Shown: positions 1 to 9,126, counted from the stretch's first letter. The stretch: DNA of 64,000 nucleotides from Pseudomonadota bacterium (GCA_018242485.1 JAFEBV010000043.1:45487-109486), one strand, 5' to 3'. The notes: generated by a model from the letters alone, not told the origin. A program made the numbers and translations.

Positions 1-965
1 AGCACTTCGTACAGGCCGCGGGTGATCATGATGTAACCACCCGGCGCGGCGAAGGCGTTCATGGTCGGGCTGTCCACCACCACGAAGGTCCATGGCAGGT
101 CGTCGCGCGGGGTCTGCAAGGCCACCCAGCGGCCGATGGTATTGACCCGTTGCTGCGCCTGCGGATTGTTCCAGATCGGCATCACGCTGAGCACGCGACC
201 GGCGATCTGCGGGCCCATCGCGATTTCTTCGTCGTAGATCTCCTGCTCGCTCTTGGGCATCGCATCGGCGGCGCTGTCGGTAACCCTGCCTCCTACCCCG
301 AACTGGCTGCCGATCATGCCAAACAGCCCCTTCTTCGCAGCCGAATTTTCGGCTGCGTGAACTTGCGTATCCTCCGACGAACCCGACGTATCGCGATGAC
401 CTTGCCCGATGCCCGGTTCCTTCTTGTAGGCCACCTGGGTCGCCTGCAAGTGATCGCGGCCGGCGTACGCGCGCGCCGCTGCATCGTCCACGCGCAGGGT
501 ATCCATCTGCGCCACCGCGGCTGGGTCGTAGGTGGCCCCGCGCAGATCCTCGGTGCTGATGCCGCGCACGCCGGCGGTTTCGCCCGGCTTCGGGCGGCCA
601 CCGAACATCGAGTAGCCGTCGTTGCCGCCACCCTTGGCCTGCGCAAGCCGCACTTCATTGATCTTCACGAAGCCGGCGGCACCGGGCGGGGTCTTGACGT
701 TGAACCATAAACCGTCTTGTCGATCCACTTCCACCGTGCTGCCCTTGGCCAGCGTGGCCAGCGTGGGCGACGACGTGGCCGCGGCTTGATGGAGCGCGAC
801 ACCGTCCTTGTACACCGTCGCCGCCGTATTGCCCGCGGGCTGCGGAGCAGGGGCTGCGGCAGGCGCCGGAGCCGCGACAGGCGGCTTTTTCCTTGCGGCC
901 AGCGCCGGATCGGCGGCCAGCACGAGAACGATAGAAAGGCTCAGGATTCGGATGGACTGGCGCAT
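1..965 (-). CDS. SH3-domain M48-type metalloprotease, C-terminus cut by window edge
   Basis: The reading frame opens with a signal peptide (MRQSIRILSLSIVLVLAA, then ALAA) and runs off the left edge of the window without a stop. After a proline/alanine linker comes a segment resembling a bacterial SH3 domain at about residues 45-100 (SSPTLATLAKGSTVEV). The last visible part, with NAFAAPGGYIMITRGLYEVL, matches the segment that precedes the HExxH zinc site in M48 peptidases. The catalytic HExxH itself would lie just outside the window, so activity cannot be judged. The protein is probably periplasmic. Its start overlaps the end of the CHASE2 gene by 25 bases, which suggests co-transcription and translational coupling. 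A BepA/LoiP-like role in envelope quality control is an inference from the family only. Confidence 0.75.
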   Translation of the reverse strand, partial: MRQSIRILSLSIVLVLAADPALAARKKPPVAAPAPAAAPAPQPAGNTAATVYKDGVALHQAAATSSPTLATLAKGSTVEVDRQDGLWFNVKTPPGAAGFVKINEVRLAQAKGGGNDGYSMFGGRPKPGETAGVRGISTEDLRGATYDPAAVAQMDTLRVDDAAARAYAGRDHLQATQVAYKKEPGIGQGHRDTSGSSEDTQVHAAENSAAKKGLFGMIGSQFGVGGRVTDSAADAMPKSEQEIYDEEIAMGPQIAGRVLSVMPIWNNPQAQQRVNTIGRWVALQTPRDDLPWTFVVVDSPTMNAFAAPGGYIMITRGLYEV

Positions 966-2875
966 GGCGTTTCCCCAGTGGCGGGCGTTGCGGTACCGCC
1001 CGGATAGATATAACGCGGAAGGCACTCCACGTCGGCCGCGATGAAGGCGCGCAGGCTGGTGCTGGCCGGCATCTGCAGCACCTTCCCCAAGGTATTCTGC
1101 AGCGCCATCGAGCGACTGGATTGATCCATGTCGCTCAAGTCCACATAGGCGGCGTTGGCGGTCACCACCTGCTCCAGCCGGTGATGGTGGGCGATCTTCG
1201 CCAGCACCTCATTGATCAATTTCAGATCGTGCAGGATCTCCCAGCGCAGTTCCTCCACCGATGGCGCGTCGCAGATCATCAGGATCACTTCGCGGAAATC
1301 GGAGGCGAGGAAGGTTTTGCGTTCGATCAAACCTTCGTGCATCTTGGCGTAGCCGTGCGCGTACAAGGCTCGGCGGATCTGCCGCCGATACTCGTTGGTC
1401 TCCCAGAACCGTCGCGCCTGCGGGTTGTGGCCGAGCACCTCCAGATGTTCGCCCACGCTCACCCGCAGGATCAGCAGCACGACATGCAGGCGGCCATGTT
1501 CGCCCAGTTCCGGCACGTGGTCGTCGTTGCCCAGCGCGCGCCCACGCATGCCGGCAAGGTACGTCCGGCACAGCCCGAAGAACGACAGCGAGATGCCCAC
1601 CACGGTGAAGATGTCGAAGAAGTAGGTGCTGAAGGTCAGGGTCAGCATCGCCACCGCGGTGAGCACGAGGTTGGTCGCGGTGAAGATCGCATCGATGTCC
1701 TGCGAGGGTTCGCCGCGCCAGAACGACCAGCCGATGAAGGCGATCAGAATGGCCGACAGCAGATACTTGAACCCCGGATGCGGCAACCGGATCCAGGTGT
1801 CGTCGACGAGGTTTTCCACCGCCTCGCCCTGCAACACCACGCCGGCCATCTGCGGGTCGATCGGGGTGGGCTTGAAGTCGTTGATGCCCGAGGCGACGTA
1901 GCCGACCAGCACGATCTTGCCTTTCAGATCCGGCAGCTTCTGCCCGGGCTTGAGGCAGGGCGTGTGCTCGTCGGGCAGCAGATCCACCGCCGATACGACC
2001 GGCAGCGGATGGTGCGGACGCCAGTTCAGGCGGATGGACTGCGGAAAACTGGTGAACTTGCGTTGCAGGTACTGCGCCGCGACCAGCACCGCCATCGACG
2101 GCACCCCCCAGTCGCCTTCGCGCTGCCACAGGGGGAAATCGCGCACCATCGCATCGCCGGAGCGCTCAATGTTGACGAAGCCCGCACGCTGGGCCAGCGC
2201 CGGCGCATAGGGCAACTGGATCGTCGCCTGCGGCGCTTGCTTCGGTTTGGCTACCAGTGGCAACGCGGCCGGCCAGCGATTCACCGTGCTGGTGGCGGGC
2301 GTGTCTTCGGTGGCGTCACCAAAATTGGCGGCGAAGAACGTCGGCGCGCCCAGGCCAGCCACCTGCGACAGCATCTCGTCAGAGTCGGCCTGCGTGGATT
2401 TGTCGAGGAACAGCACGTCGTAGCCCACCGTGGCCACTCCGGCATCGCCCAGCGCAGTGAGCAGGTCGGCGTGGCGGTCGCGCGGCCACGGCCAACCCGG
2501 CAATCCCTTCTTTTCGAAATGCGAGATCGAGCATTCGTCGATTTCCGCGACCACCACCTTGCCCGACATCGCCGGGTCGATCGGCCGTCGCGCGATCACC
2601 CAGTCGAACAGCGAATCCTCCACCGCCGACAGCGAACGATGACCGCCCTGCAGGCTGTCGCCAGCCCAAGCCCCGATGCCGTAGTAGTCCCAGAACAGAA
2701 ACCCCAGCGCGATGGCCGTCATCGCCAGAAAAAACGTGAAGCGCAGGCGCGAAGCCAGCGCACTCAGCGTGCGACCCAACGCGCGCTCGTACAACCCCCA
2801 GGTCTTGATGAAACGCGCCGCCGCCCGCTCGAACACGTTCGGGCTGGGCGGCACGCCTTTGCCTTCCGTCGCCAT
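941..2875 (-). CDS. CHASE2-domain membrane protein with unassigned cytoplasmic output region
   Basis: This 644-residue protein has one N-terminal membrane segment (about residues 45-65), then a long extracytoplasmic region typical of CHASE2 sensors: VVVAEIDECSISHFEKKG, the WPWPRDRHADLL motif, and VGYDVLFLDK. Two or three further membrane helices follow (about residues 370-445). CHASE2 proteins normally end in an adenylate cyclase, kinase or GGDEF domain. Here the C-terminal 200 residues show none of the cyclase or kinase motifs I can recognise, so the output is unknown. The ATG start is followed by a downstream overlap with the M48-type peptidase gene. The PAP2-like gene begins upstream on the same strand and ends only six bases before this start, so the three genes look like one operon. 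Confidence 0.8.
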   Translation of the reverse strand: MATEGKGVPPSPNVFERAAARFIKTWGLYERALGRTLSALASRLRFTFFLAMTAIALGFLFWDYYGIGAWAGDSLQGGHRSLSAVEDSLFDWVIARRPIDPAMSGKVVVAEIDECSISHFEKKGLPGWPWPRDRHADLLTALGDAGVATVGYDVLFLDKSTQADSDEMLSQVAGLGAPTFFAANFGDATEDTPATSTVNRWPAALPLVAKPKQAPQATIQLPYAPALAQRAGFVNIERSGDAMVRDFPLWQREGDWGVPSMAVLVAAQYLQRKFTSFPQSIRLNWRPHHPLPVVSAVDLLPDEHTPCLKPGQKLPDLKGKIVLVGYVASGINDFKPTPIDPQMAGVVLQGEAVENLVDDTWIRLPHPGFKYLLSAILIAFIGWSFWRGEPSQDIDAIFTATNLVLTAVAMLTLTFSTYFFDIFTVVGISLSFFGLCRTYLAGMRGRALGNDDHVPELGEHGRLHVVLLILRVSVGEHLEVLGHNPQARRFWETNEYRRQIRRALYAHGYAKMHEGLIERKTFLASDFREVILMICDAPSVEELRWEILHDLKLINEVLAKIAHHHRLEQVVTANAAYVDLSDMDQSSRSMALQNTLGKVLQMPASTSLRAFIAADVECLPRYIYPGGTATPATGETPCASPSES

Positions 2876-2881
2876 GCGGCC

Positions 2882-3553
2882 TCAGTGCGCGCCCCCGTCG
2901 GTGCCGGCATCATCGCATTCCACCAGCCCATGCCGCACCTTGCACGGCGGTGCGCCGGTCCAGCGGCGCGCCTGACGCGCCGCGAGTGCCAGCCTGTCCT
3001 CGAAGTCGTAGTCGGTCAGCGGATGCCAGGCCACCAGCGCGCAGCCGGCGATGGTCGCCACCGCCAGCGGCGCGGCCCACGGGAACGATACGCTGGCGAT
3101 GCGCTCATGGCGCACCAGCCACAGCGAGACCATCCAGCCCGCCGCGCCGCCCGAAATCGCCTCCAGCGGCGAATGGATGCGGAACCACACGATGGCGGCC
3201 AGCACCGCGATGGCCATCGTCGCGCCCAGCCCCACCCCGAGCATCCGCGCCCATGTGGAGCGACCGGCGACGATCGCGTAACCCAGCGCCGGGTACACTG
3301 CGAACGCACGCAACACATGCCCGCTCATGCCGTGGAAGGCGCCCAGCCCGAAGCGCACCCCCCAGCCGTAGTAGGCGAGCTTGGAGCACACGCCCAACGC
3401 CATCGCCAGCCACAGCAGAAGGGCGTAACGCAGCGCTAGCCTGTGCTCGCGACGCAGCATCAAAAGCGCCATCACGCCGATCGCCGCAACCGCGGTGGTG
3501 TCGAGGGCGCCCAGCGACGACAGCCATTTGAGCAGGGGCTTCCACTGCGACAT
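2882..3553 (-). CDS. PAP2-superfamily-like membrane protein
   Basis: This 223-residue protein has about five or six hydrophobic helices. It keeps a reduced version of the phosphatidic acid phosphatase type 2 signature: a lysine in KLAYYGWG, a HGMSGH segment in place of PSGH, and RIHSPLEAISGG in place of the SRxxxxxHxxxD motif. The two histidines expected for phosphatase chemistry are therefore present, but the third motif is altered, with a glutamate where the aspartate usually sits. It may dephosphorylate a lipid phosphate such as undecaprenyl pyrophosphate or phosphatidylglycerophosphate, but the substrate cannot be told. It is the first gene of the apparent operon with the CHASE2 protein and the M48-type peptidase. 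Confidence 0.65.
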   Translation of the reverse strand: MSQWKPLLKWLSSLGALDTTAVAAIGVMALLMLRREHRLALRYALLLWLAMALGVCSKLAYYGWGVRFGLGAFHGMSGHVLRAFAVYPALGYAIVAGRSTWARMLGVGLGATMAIAVLAAIVWFRIHSPLEAISGGAAGWMVSLWLVRHERIASVSFPWAAPLAVATIAGCALVAWHPLTDYDFEDRLALAARQARRWTGAPPCKVRHGLVECDDAGTDGGAH

Positions 3554-3666
3554 GAACGAAGAGGGTCGAGTCGTGAGCCATCAGCCTAGCAGGTCGCCGC
3601 CAACACCCGCGAAGTGCAGCCATCGTGCGAGGCCCACACCGGACGCACGCATGCCAGACTGTGGCG

Positions 3667-4515
3667 ATGAACTACCGCCACGCCTTCCACGCCGGCAACC
3701 ATGCCGACGTGTTCAAGCACGTCGTCCTGCTGGCGATGCTCGCCGCGCTCGGGCGCAAGGATGCGCCGATGTTCGTGCTCGACACCCATGCCGGGCGCGG
3801 TCGTTACACGCTGCATGGCAGCCCGGCACAACGCACCGGCGAAGCCGAAGCCGGCATCGCCCGCGTGATCGGCATGCAGACGTCGTCCAGCGCGATCCAG
3901 CGCTACCAGCAGGCGATCCGCGCCTGCAATCCCGATGGTGGGCTGCGCATCTATCCCGGTTCACCGTTGCTGGCCGCGAACGCGATGCGCGCGCACGACC
4001 GGCTGGTCTGCCGCGAGGCGCAAGCCGAGGAAGCGCACGCGCTCACCGCCCTGTTCGCACACGACAGGCGCGTGCAGGTGCAGGCCGGCGACGGCTGGGC
4101 CGCGATCCGCGCCCTGTTGCCGCCGACACCGCGCCGCGGGCTGGTGCTGATCGATCCGCCTTACGAAGCCCAACTCGCTGAATTCGATACCGCCCTGACC
4201 GCCCTCGCCGAGGGGCTGCGCCGCTGGCCGCAGGGCGTGTACGCGCTGTGGTTCCCGATCAAGCGCCGCCGCGACCTGCAGCGCTTTCTGCGGCAAGCCG
4301 CGCTACTGCCGGCGCAGGAGATCCTGCTGGCCGAACTGCTGGTGCGCCCCGACGATTCGCCGCTGCGATTGAACGGCAGCGGCATGCTGCTGCTCAATCC
4401 CCCGTGGCAACTCGACGCGGAACTGGCTCCCGCCCTGCCGGATCTGCTGCAGGCGATGGGCGAGGATGGCGCATCCCAGCGTCTGGACTGGCTGCGGCGC
4501 GAGGCCGCATCTTGA
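3667..4515 (+). CDS. rlmJ: 23S rRNA (adenine(2030)-N6)-methyltransferase RlmJ
   Basis: The product (282 aa) carries the RlmJ/YhiR N-terminus MNYRHAFHAGNHADVFKH, which fixes the start at this ATG rather than at codons further upstream. RlmJ transfers a methyl group from S-adenosylmethionine to N6 of A2030 in 23S rRNA. The SAM-binding stretch FVLDTHAGRGRY lies near residue 38. The N6-adenine methyltransferase catalytic motif appears as LIDPPYE near residue 160. Length and motifs agree with the E. coli family member of about 280 residues. It is transcribed divergently from the PAP2-like gene and convergently with the lipoprotein gene, so it is probably monocistronic. Confidence 0.92.
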   Translation: MNYRHAFHAGNHADVFKHVVLLAMLAALGRKDAPMFVLDTHAGRGRYTLHGSPAQRTGEAEAGIARVIGMQTSSSAIQRYQQAIRACNPDGGLRIYPGSPLLAANAMRAHDRLVCREAQAEEAHALTALFAHDRRVQVQAGDGWAAIRALLPPTPRRGLVLIDPPYEAQLAEFDTALTALAEGLRRWPQGVYALWFPIKRRRDLQRFLRQAALLPAQEILLAELLVRPDDSPLRLNGSGMLLLNPPWQLDAELAPALPDLLQAMGEDGASQRLDWLRREAAS

Positions 4516-4525
4516 CGGCGTGCGG

Positions 4526-4936
4526 TCAGGGGCAGGGGCGCGGGCCGGCCTGGATCGCGCCCAGCACCTCGTCGCCGCCGCGGTCGAGCAGGATGAACCA
4601 CATCCCCGGCCTGACCCAGTTGCCGGTCTCCTGATGCGCCTTGGTGTCATTGCTGCGCGCAAACAACGGCCCGGTCGGCGAGCCGATGTGCACGTCGGTC
4701 TTGGGCAGATCCGACTGCACCGACCACGTGAGCACGGCGCGGTACGTCGTATCCGGGTGACAATTGGGTGCGGCAGGCGGATCGAGTGCCATCGTCACCC
4801 CGGCGGCGGTAAACGGATGGCTGGGCATGGGTGGCGGGCCGTGGTGGCAGGCCGTCAGAGCGCCCGCCATCATCGCCATCCCGAACGGCAGGACACATCC
4901 GCGATCAAAGCGTAACTGTTTGATCCAACTTACCAT
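4526..4936 (-). CDS. predicted small outer-membrane or periplasmic lipoprotein
   Basis: This 136-residue protein starts with a basic N-terminus and a hydrophobic stretch ending in a lipobox (GALTAC), so it should be lipid-modified at that cysteine and exported. The mature part contains two further cysteines (NCHPDTTY and the C-terminal RPCP), possibly disulfide-linked. I do not recognise a characterised family. It converges on rlmJ with only ten bases between the stop codons and no obvious terminator. Confidence 0.65.
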   Translation of the reverse strand: MVSWIKQLRFDRGCVLPFGMAMMAGALTACHHGPPPMPSHPFTAAGVTMALDPPAAPNCHPDTTYRAVLTWSVQSDLPKTDVHIGSPTGPLFARSNDTKAHQETGNWVRPGMWFILLDRGGDEVLGAIQAGPRPCP

Positions 4937-5042
4937 TTATCCTCCACGGCGGATCGGTCGAAGCGGTGCGAAGCGCGCGCCATGATGCACCACGGCATGT
5001 TAAGCAGCCATCGCCCAGGCCTGTGCTGGCACAACGAACTAC

Positions 5043-5071
5043 TTGTTAAATGATCGTAAAACTGCTACCGT
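5043..5071 (+). promoter_or_regulatory. candidate sigma-70 promoter for the exported-protein gene
   Basis: A TTGTTA hexamer is followed after exactly 17 bases by TACCGT. The surrounding sequence is noticeably more AT-rich than its neighbours. The predicted start site (about position 5078) would lie immediately before the tandem hairpins. The -10 element is a weak match, so this is tentative. Confidence 0.4.
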
Positions 5072-5079
5072 AGCCTCAC

Positions 5080-5138
5080 GGTCGGGGAACCATGCCCGAC
5101 CCCATCGCTCCAATGGGGAACACGGCGGCTGCGCCGCC
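5080..5138 (+). promoter_or_regulatory. tandem-hairpin 5' leader, possible structured regulatory RNA
   Basis: Three inverted repeats follow each other between the candidate promoter and the coding start. GGTCGGG pairs with CCCGACC (5080-5086 with 5095-5101). CCCCAT pairs with ATGGGG (5100-5105 with 5113-5118). GGCGGC pairs with GCCGCC around a TGC loop (5124-5129 with 5133-5138). The first two stems share bases 5100-5101, so they could compete. GGGGAAC occurs twice, once at each of the first two stems. I do not recognise a known riboswitch class. Confidence 0.4.
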
Positions 5139-5151
5139 CGAGAATCCGATC

Positions 5152-6093
5152 ATGTCGATGCGTCTTGCCACCGCCGTCACCCTCGCCTTGCTGGCGATGT
5201 CGGCGCATGCGCAAACGGGTTCGGGAGCGGACGCCTCGCCACTGCTGACCGGCAAGAACACCGAAGTGCTGCCGGTGTGGAACAACCACAGCGGCAAGGT
5301 CGAAGCCCTGCTGCTGTTGCAGCCGGCGCATGCGTCGGGCGACTCGATGGTGTTCGGTGCCGGCGCGCGGGTCAACACCGGCCACGGCAGCTTGCAGACC
5401 GATGTGGCGTTCGAGGGTGCCGGCAACCTGGCTCTGCTGTGCAACAGCAATTCCGGGCTGGTCACGCTGGGTTCGCTGGCCGGGCGCTGCCTCGTCACCT
5501 CGCTCGACACCCCCGGCTCCACGGGCAGCCCCTTCTCCACCCACGGCGCCGGCCAGTCGGTGCGTGCGGAAACCCGTTTCACCCGCCCGGAAGGGTTGTT
5601 CGAGGTCAGCATCGGGCAGACGGATTTCGACACCAGCGCCAACGACTGGCTGTCGCCCAATTCCGGGTTGCTGCCGGGCTTGGGCATCCTCGCCGGGCAC
5701 GTCAGCTCGCAGGACGTGAGCGCACGCGGCCGGGTGAACATCGGCAGCGACGGCTGGGTGTCGATCGGCGGCACCTTGGCACGCGCGCAACTGATCCCCA
5801 CCGCCGGGCAAAGCGCGGCGGAGCTGCAACGCTGGAACACCACCAGCGTCGGTGTGGCGGTCGGGCGCGGGCGCATCAGCGGCGAGGTGATCGGCCGCGT
5901 GGTCGATGTGCCGGGCCTGAGCAGCGGCCTGAGTTCGCTCGGCGTGGGCCTGTCGTGGACGACGCCGTGGAAGGGCAAACTCAGCTTCGGGGCGGAGAAA
6001 GCCACCGGCAGCACACCCCTGACCCCGGCAGCCAAGTCGGGGCAGTTGGATGAGGGCACCGTGCCCTACGTCCGCTATCATCAGGATCTTTAG
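5152..6093 (+). CDS. exported protein of unknown function, XOO1806-like
   Basis: The chosen ATG gives a clean signal peptide (MSMRLATAVTLALLAMSAHAQ) and a 313-residue product. The frame stays open to an upstream ATG at 5092, but that would add 20 proline-rich residues that do not look like a leader. The mature region is rich in glycine, serine and alternating hydrophobic residues (for example VSIGGTLARAQL and LGVGLSWTTPW) and ends in a charged and aromatic tail. This pattern is compatible with an outer-membrane beta structure. It resembles proteins annotated XOO1806 in Xanthomonas, as far as I can recall without a search. It is preceded by an apparent structured leader. Confidence 0.6.
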   Translation: MSMRLATAVTLALLAMSAHAQTGSGADASPLLTGKNTEVLPVWNNHSGKVEALLLLQPAHASGDSMVFGAGARVNTGHGSLQTDVAFEGAGNLALLCNSNSGLVTLGSLAGRCLVTSLDTPGSTGSPFSTHGAGQSVRAETRFTRPEGLFEVSIGQTDFDTSANDWLSPNSGLLPGLGILAGHVSSQDVSARGRVNIGSDGWVSIGGTLARAQLIPTAGQSAAELQRWNTTSVGVAVGRGRISGEVIGRVVDVPGLSSGLSSLGVGLSWTTPWKGKLSFGAEKATGSTPLTPAAKSGQLDEGTVPYVRYHQDL

Positions 6094-6420
6094 AAAGCGC
6101 TTCAATCAGCGTTTCCTTGGCACCTCGGGTCACGCCCGATTCCGCGCATATCGCCCTCCAAGCTGTCGGCGCATCGCGCGACTCTGATTCAACAACGTCA
6201 CCGCCATCGGTTTGGCACATGCCACGCAGCAGCGTGCGCACCATTGCAGTTCGTGCATCGCATCGCATTGCATCTCGTACATAGGTGGGCGGCATCCACG
6301 CGCCGCTGTGCCCATGCCCGGTTAGCATTGGCCTCGCGTCGGACACTCCCACCGAATGCATCCGCGACTCCGACCCACGGCTATCCGGCGGGCCCGTGGA
6401 ACGCCGCCTCGGCAATCGCC
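6094..6420. other. intergenic region with no gene recognised
   Basis: This spacer lies between the exported-protein gene and the terminator of the convergent sedolisin gene. Short open frames cross it, but none has a plausible ribosome binding site or protein-like composition. I see no RNA gene in it. Confidence 0.5.
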
Positions 6421-6450
6421 AAAAAAAGACCCCGGCGCAAGGCCGGGGTC
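6421..6450 (-). terminator. rho-independent terminator of the sedolisin gene
   Basis: Read on the minus strand, GACCCCGGC and GCCGGGGTC form a perfect 9-bp GC stem with a 5-base loop, followed directly by a run of seven T residues. It starts 25 bases after the protease stop codon. Confidence 0.9.
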
Positions 6451-6475
6451 GAGGTGTCGCATGCAATGGAGCGGC

Positions 6476-8845
6476 TTACTTCGCCGTCATCGTCACGTTG
6501 TCGAGGATAAACGAGGTCTGCAGCGAAGCGTCTTCCGAGCCGGTGAACTTCAGCGTCAGCTTCTTGCCGCGGTACGCACTCACGTTCACGCTATTGCTGT
6601 GCACGGTGTAGCCGGTATTGGCGTTGAGGTTGGAATAGGTCGCCAACGTCGCGATCTTGGTCGAACCGTTGTACAGGGCGACCGTCAGCTTGTCGTACGC
6701 GCTCGTCGTGGTGGTCTCGGCGGTGTCGATGTGCAGGTAGTACTGCACGGTCGCCGTGGTCGCCGTGGACGGGATCGTCGCAGCCTGCGACAGGGTATCG
6801 GTGTGGGTGGAACCATAACCGTCCAGCCATGCAAAGCCCGTACCCGCATACGCCGTTTCGCCCGAGCAGGTCGAGTTGGTGCAGAAGATGCCCGACGAAC
6901 CGGTCCACGATGCGCCACCGCTGGTTTCGAAGCCGGTGTTGGCCAACAGCTGGGAGCCGGTACCGCCGCCGCCGCCGCTGGAAGCCACCGTCACCGACGA
7001 GGTCTTGCTGGCGGTCTTGCTGCCGCTGTCGGTCACCGTCTCGGTCACGCTGTAGGTGCCGGCCGCCGCATAGGTGTGGCTCGGGTTGGTCGCGGTCGAG
7101 GTGCTGCTGTCGCCGAAGTTCCAGGAATGGCCGGTGATGGAACCGCCCACATCGCTCGAGCTGTCGGTGAAGGTCGCGGTCAGGCCGCTGGTGGTGTAGC
7201 TGAAGTTGGCCGTCGGCGTGGTGCCACCGCCGCCACCGCCACCGCCGAGACTGGACACCATGTTGCTCAGCTTGATGCTGCCCCAACCGGTAGCAAGATC
7301 GAACCCGGCCGCCGCGCTCTCGCCGCCATTGTTGCCCGAAGTGATGTCATGGAAGGCCGAGGACGGCAGGCCGTAGATCAGCGGAGCGGCAAAGCCGACG
7401 CTGGTGCCCTTGGTGGCGATCACGCGCGCCCACTCGCCGGCGAACAACGGCGCTGCAAGGCTGGTGCCGCCGACCTGGGTGGAGGAGCTGGGCGACGCAC
7501 CGTTGAGGTACAGCTGCGAACCCGAGTTCGGATCGGCATCGAAGGCCACGTCGGCCACGCAACGGAACGAACCGCTGCACACCGAGGATTGCCAGCTCGG
7601 CTTGGGCTCGTACTTCGACGGCGAGCCGCCGGACTTGCTCCACACCGTCTCACTGTTCCAGGTGGCGCTGGAGCCGGTCGAGGCGTCCAGGGTGGTGCCG
7701 GCGACGGCCACGACGTACTGCGAGTTGGCCGGCCAGCTCGGGGTGGTACCGCCGTTGCCGCACTCGTCCGCGCCGGAGTCGCCGGTGGAGATCGAGAACG
7801 TCTGGCCCTGCGCCACGCCTTGCGAGAAGGCCTGGTCGGAGGCGGTCGCGGTGGCGCCCTGCGCGGAAGTTTCGCAGCCGCCGATCGACACGTTGATGAT
7901 CTTGGCCACGTTGGCCGACACGATCGTGTTGAAGTTGGCGTTCATGTCCGCGTCGGACAGCGACGGGGTCTGATACCAGATGATCTTGCCGACCGCGCCG
8001 CCGGCCATGCCGACGATGTCCTGGCTGTCCAGATCCCACTCGTCCACGCCGCTGGTCGAGGTGCCGGTGCCGTTGGTGTTGACCAGCTGGGTGGTGACCG
8101 TCGCGAAACCATGCGCCGCGGTGAACTTGTTCAGGTCGCTGATGGTGGTGGTCATGCTGCCCTGGGTGAAGATACCCACGGTCACGCCAGCGGCCGTCGC
8201 CGTGCTGCCAGCACCGTAAATCGACGGGAAGTCGGTGGGCAGGTGGCCGGTGACGGCCATCGTGTGGGCGCCAGACTGCGGGTGGTAGTGCTTGACGAAG
8301 GTATGGCCGACGTTCACGTTCTGCAGACCGACCACGCCGAGCACGTTGCCCTGCAACGACGCCGGGATCTTCGCCTCGGTGGTGTTGCCGAAGGCGATGC
8401 GGCCGTCATGGGTGCGGAACTGCATCATCGTGGTGTTGAACGCACGATTCACCTGACCGGCATTGCCGGTGGCGGAAACCAGCAGGTGGTTCGGGGCGAC
8501 CACGATGTTGCTGAAGCCCTGACCCTTCAACCAGGTCACCACCTTGTCGACCTGCGCCTGCGTAGGCGCATGCTGGGCCATGAACTGCGCGGTGCTCATC
8601 ACCTGGCCCGGATGCTGCTTCATGCCAACGATGAAGCTGTCGAGGCCGGCGCGGTCGCGCATCTGCAGCGACATGTTGAAGTGGATCTGCTGGCTCTGCG
8701 CCAGCGTGCCCATGATCGCGTCGCCCGAACGGGTGAAGGTCGGATGGGCAACGGTCATCAGCGAGCTGGCCGCGGAGGCGGTGCCGATTGCGCAGCAGGC
8801 GGTCACGACGGCCAGCGCGAGGGTCGATTTGCGGATCTTGATCAT
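6476..8845 (-). CDS. secreted S53 sedolisin-family serine-carboxyl protease with PKD domain
   Basis: This 789-residue preproprotein starts at the ATG that gives the leader MIKIRKSTLALAVV...ASA. A pro-kumamolisin activation domain follows (about residues 30-190). The catalytic residues of the sedolisin family are visible: Glu269 and Asp273 in EWDLDSQ, Asp356 in STGDSGADE (oxyanion region) and Ser462 in GGTSLAAP. Seven consecutive glycines lead into a PKD domain (about residues 544-625, with WNFGDSS and HTYAAAGTYSV). A second glycine linker precedes a C-terminal region of about 155 residues (FETSGGASW and FILDNVTM) that resembles a carbohydrate- or substrate-binding beta sandwich. Family members are acid-active endopeptidases that mature by removing the prodomain. 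The gene stands alone with its own terminator. Confidence 0.92.
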   Translation of the reverse strand: MIKIRKSTLALAVVTACCAIGTASAASSLMTVAHPTFTRSGDAIMGTLAQSQQIHFNMSLQMRDRAGLDSFIVGMKQHPGQVMSTAQFMAQHAPTQAQVDKVVTWLKGQGFSNIVVAPNHLLVSATGNAGQVNRAFNTTMMQFRTHDGRIAFGNTTEAKIPASLQGNVLGVVGLQNVNVGHTFVKHYHPQSGAHTMAVTGHLPTDFPSIYGAGSTATAAGVTVGIFTQGSMTTTISDLNKFTAAHGFATVTTQLVNTNGTGTSTSGVDEWDLDSQDIVGMAGGAVGKIIWYQTPSLSDADMNANFNTIVSANVAKIINVSIGGCETSAQGATATASDQAFSQGVAQGQTFSISTGDSGADECGNGGTTPSWPANSQYVVAVAGTTLDASTGSSATWNSETVWSKSGGSPSKYEPKPSWQSSVCSGSFRCVADVAFDADPNSGSQLYLNGASPSSSTQVGGTSLAAPLFAGEWARVIATKGTSVGFAAPLIYGLPSSAFHDITSGNNGGESAAAGFDLATGWGSIKLSNMVSSLGGGGGGGGTTPTANFSYTTSGLTATFTDSSSDVGGSITGHSWNFGDSSTSTATNPSHTYAAAGTYSVTETVTDSGSKTASKTSSVTVASSGGGGGTGSQLLANTGFETSGGASWTGSSGIFCTNSTCSGETAYAGTGFAWLDGYGSTHTDTLSQAATIPSTATTATVQYYLHIDTAETTTTSAYDKLTVALYNGSTKIATLATYSNLNANTGYTVHSNSVNVSAYRGKKLTLKFTGSEDASLQTSFILDNVTMTAK

Positions 8846-9126
8846 GAGTGGAAAGGCCCCGATTGGTTGATTTTTTAGGTAGTGGTGGCGCCAACATCGA
8901 CCGATGCCGGCGCGGGTGTCGCTTGGACTTCCTTGCTGTCCGTCAGCCTGTCGCTGCAACCTGTCCGCGATGTCCTGCCCGCGATCAGCAAAGCCTGCGA
9001 ACGCCGCGACACTAGACCTGCTTTTGCGCACTTGACATTAAAGTTTCTTCATAACGTGGTGCGTCGCAACATCAAAAAAAACATGCCCACTTCAGACGCT
9101 ATTTTTATCTATTGAATCGATATGAA

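Noticed and set aside
1121..3439. Very long open frame on the plus strand opposite the CHASE2 gene
   Set aside because: It is antisense to a gene with clear domains; its composition (His, Arg, Gln rich) is the usual result of a GC-rich shadow frame.
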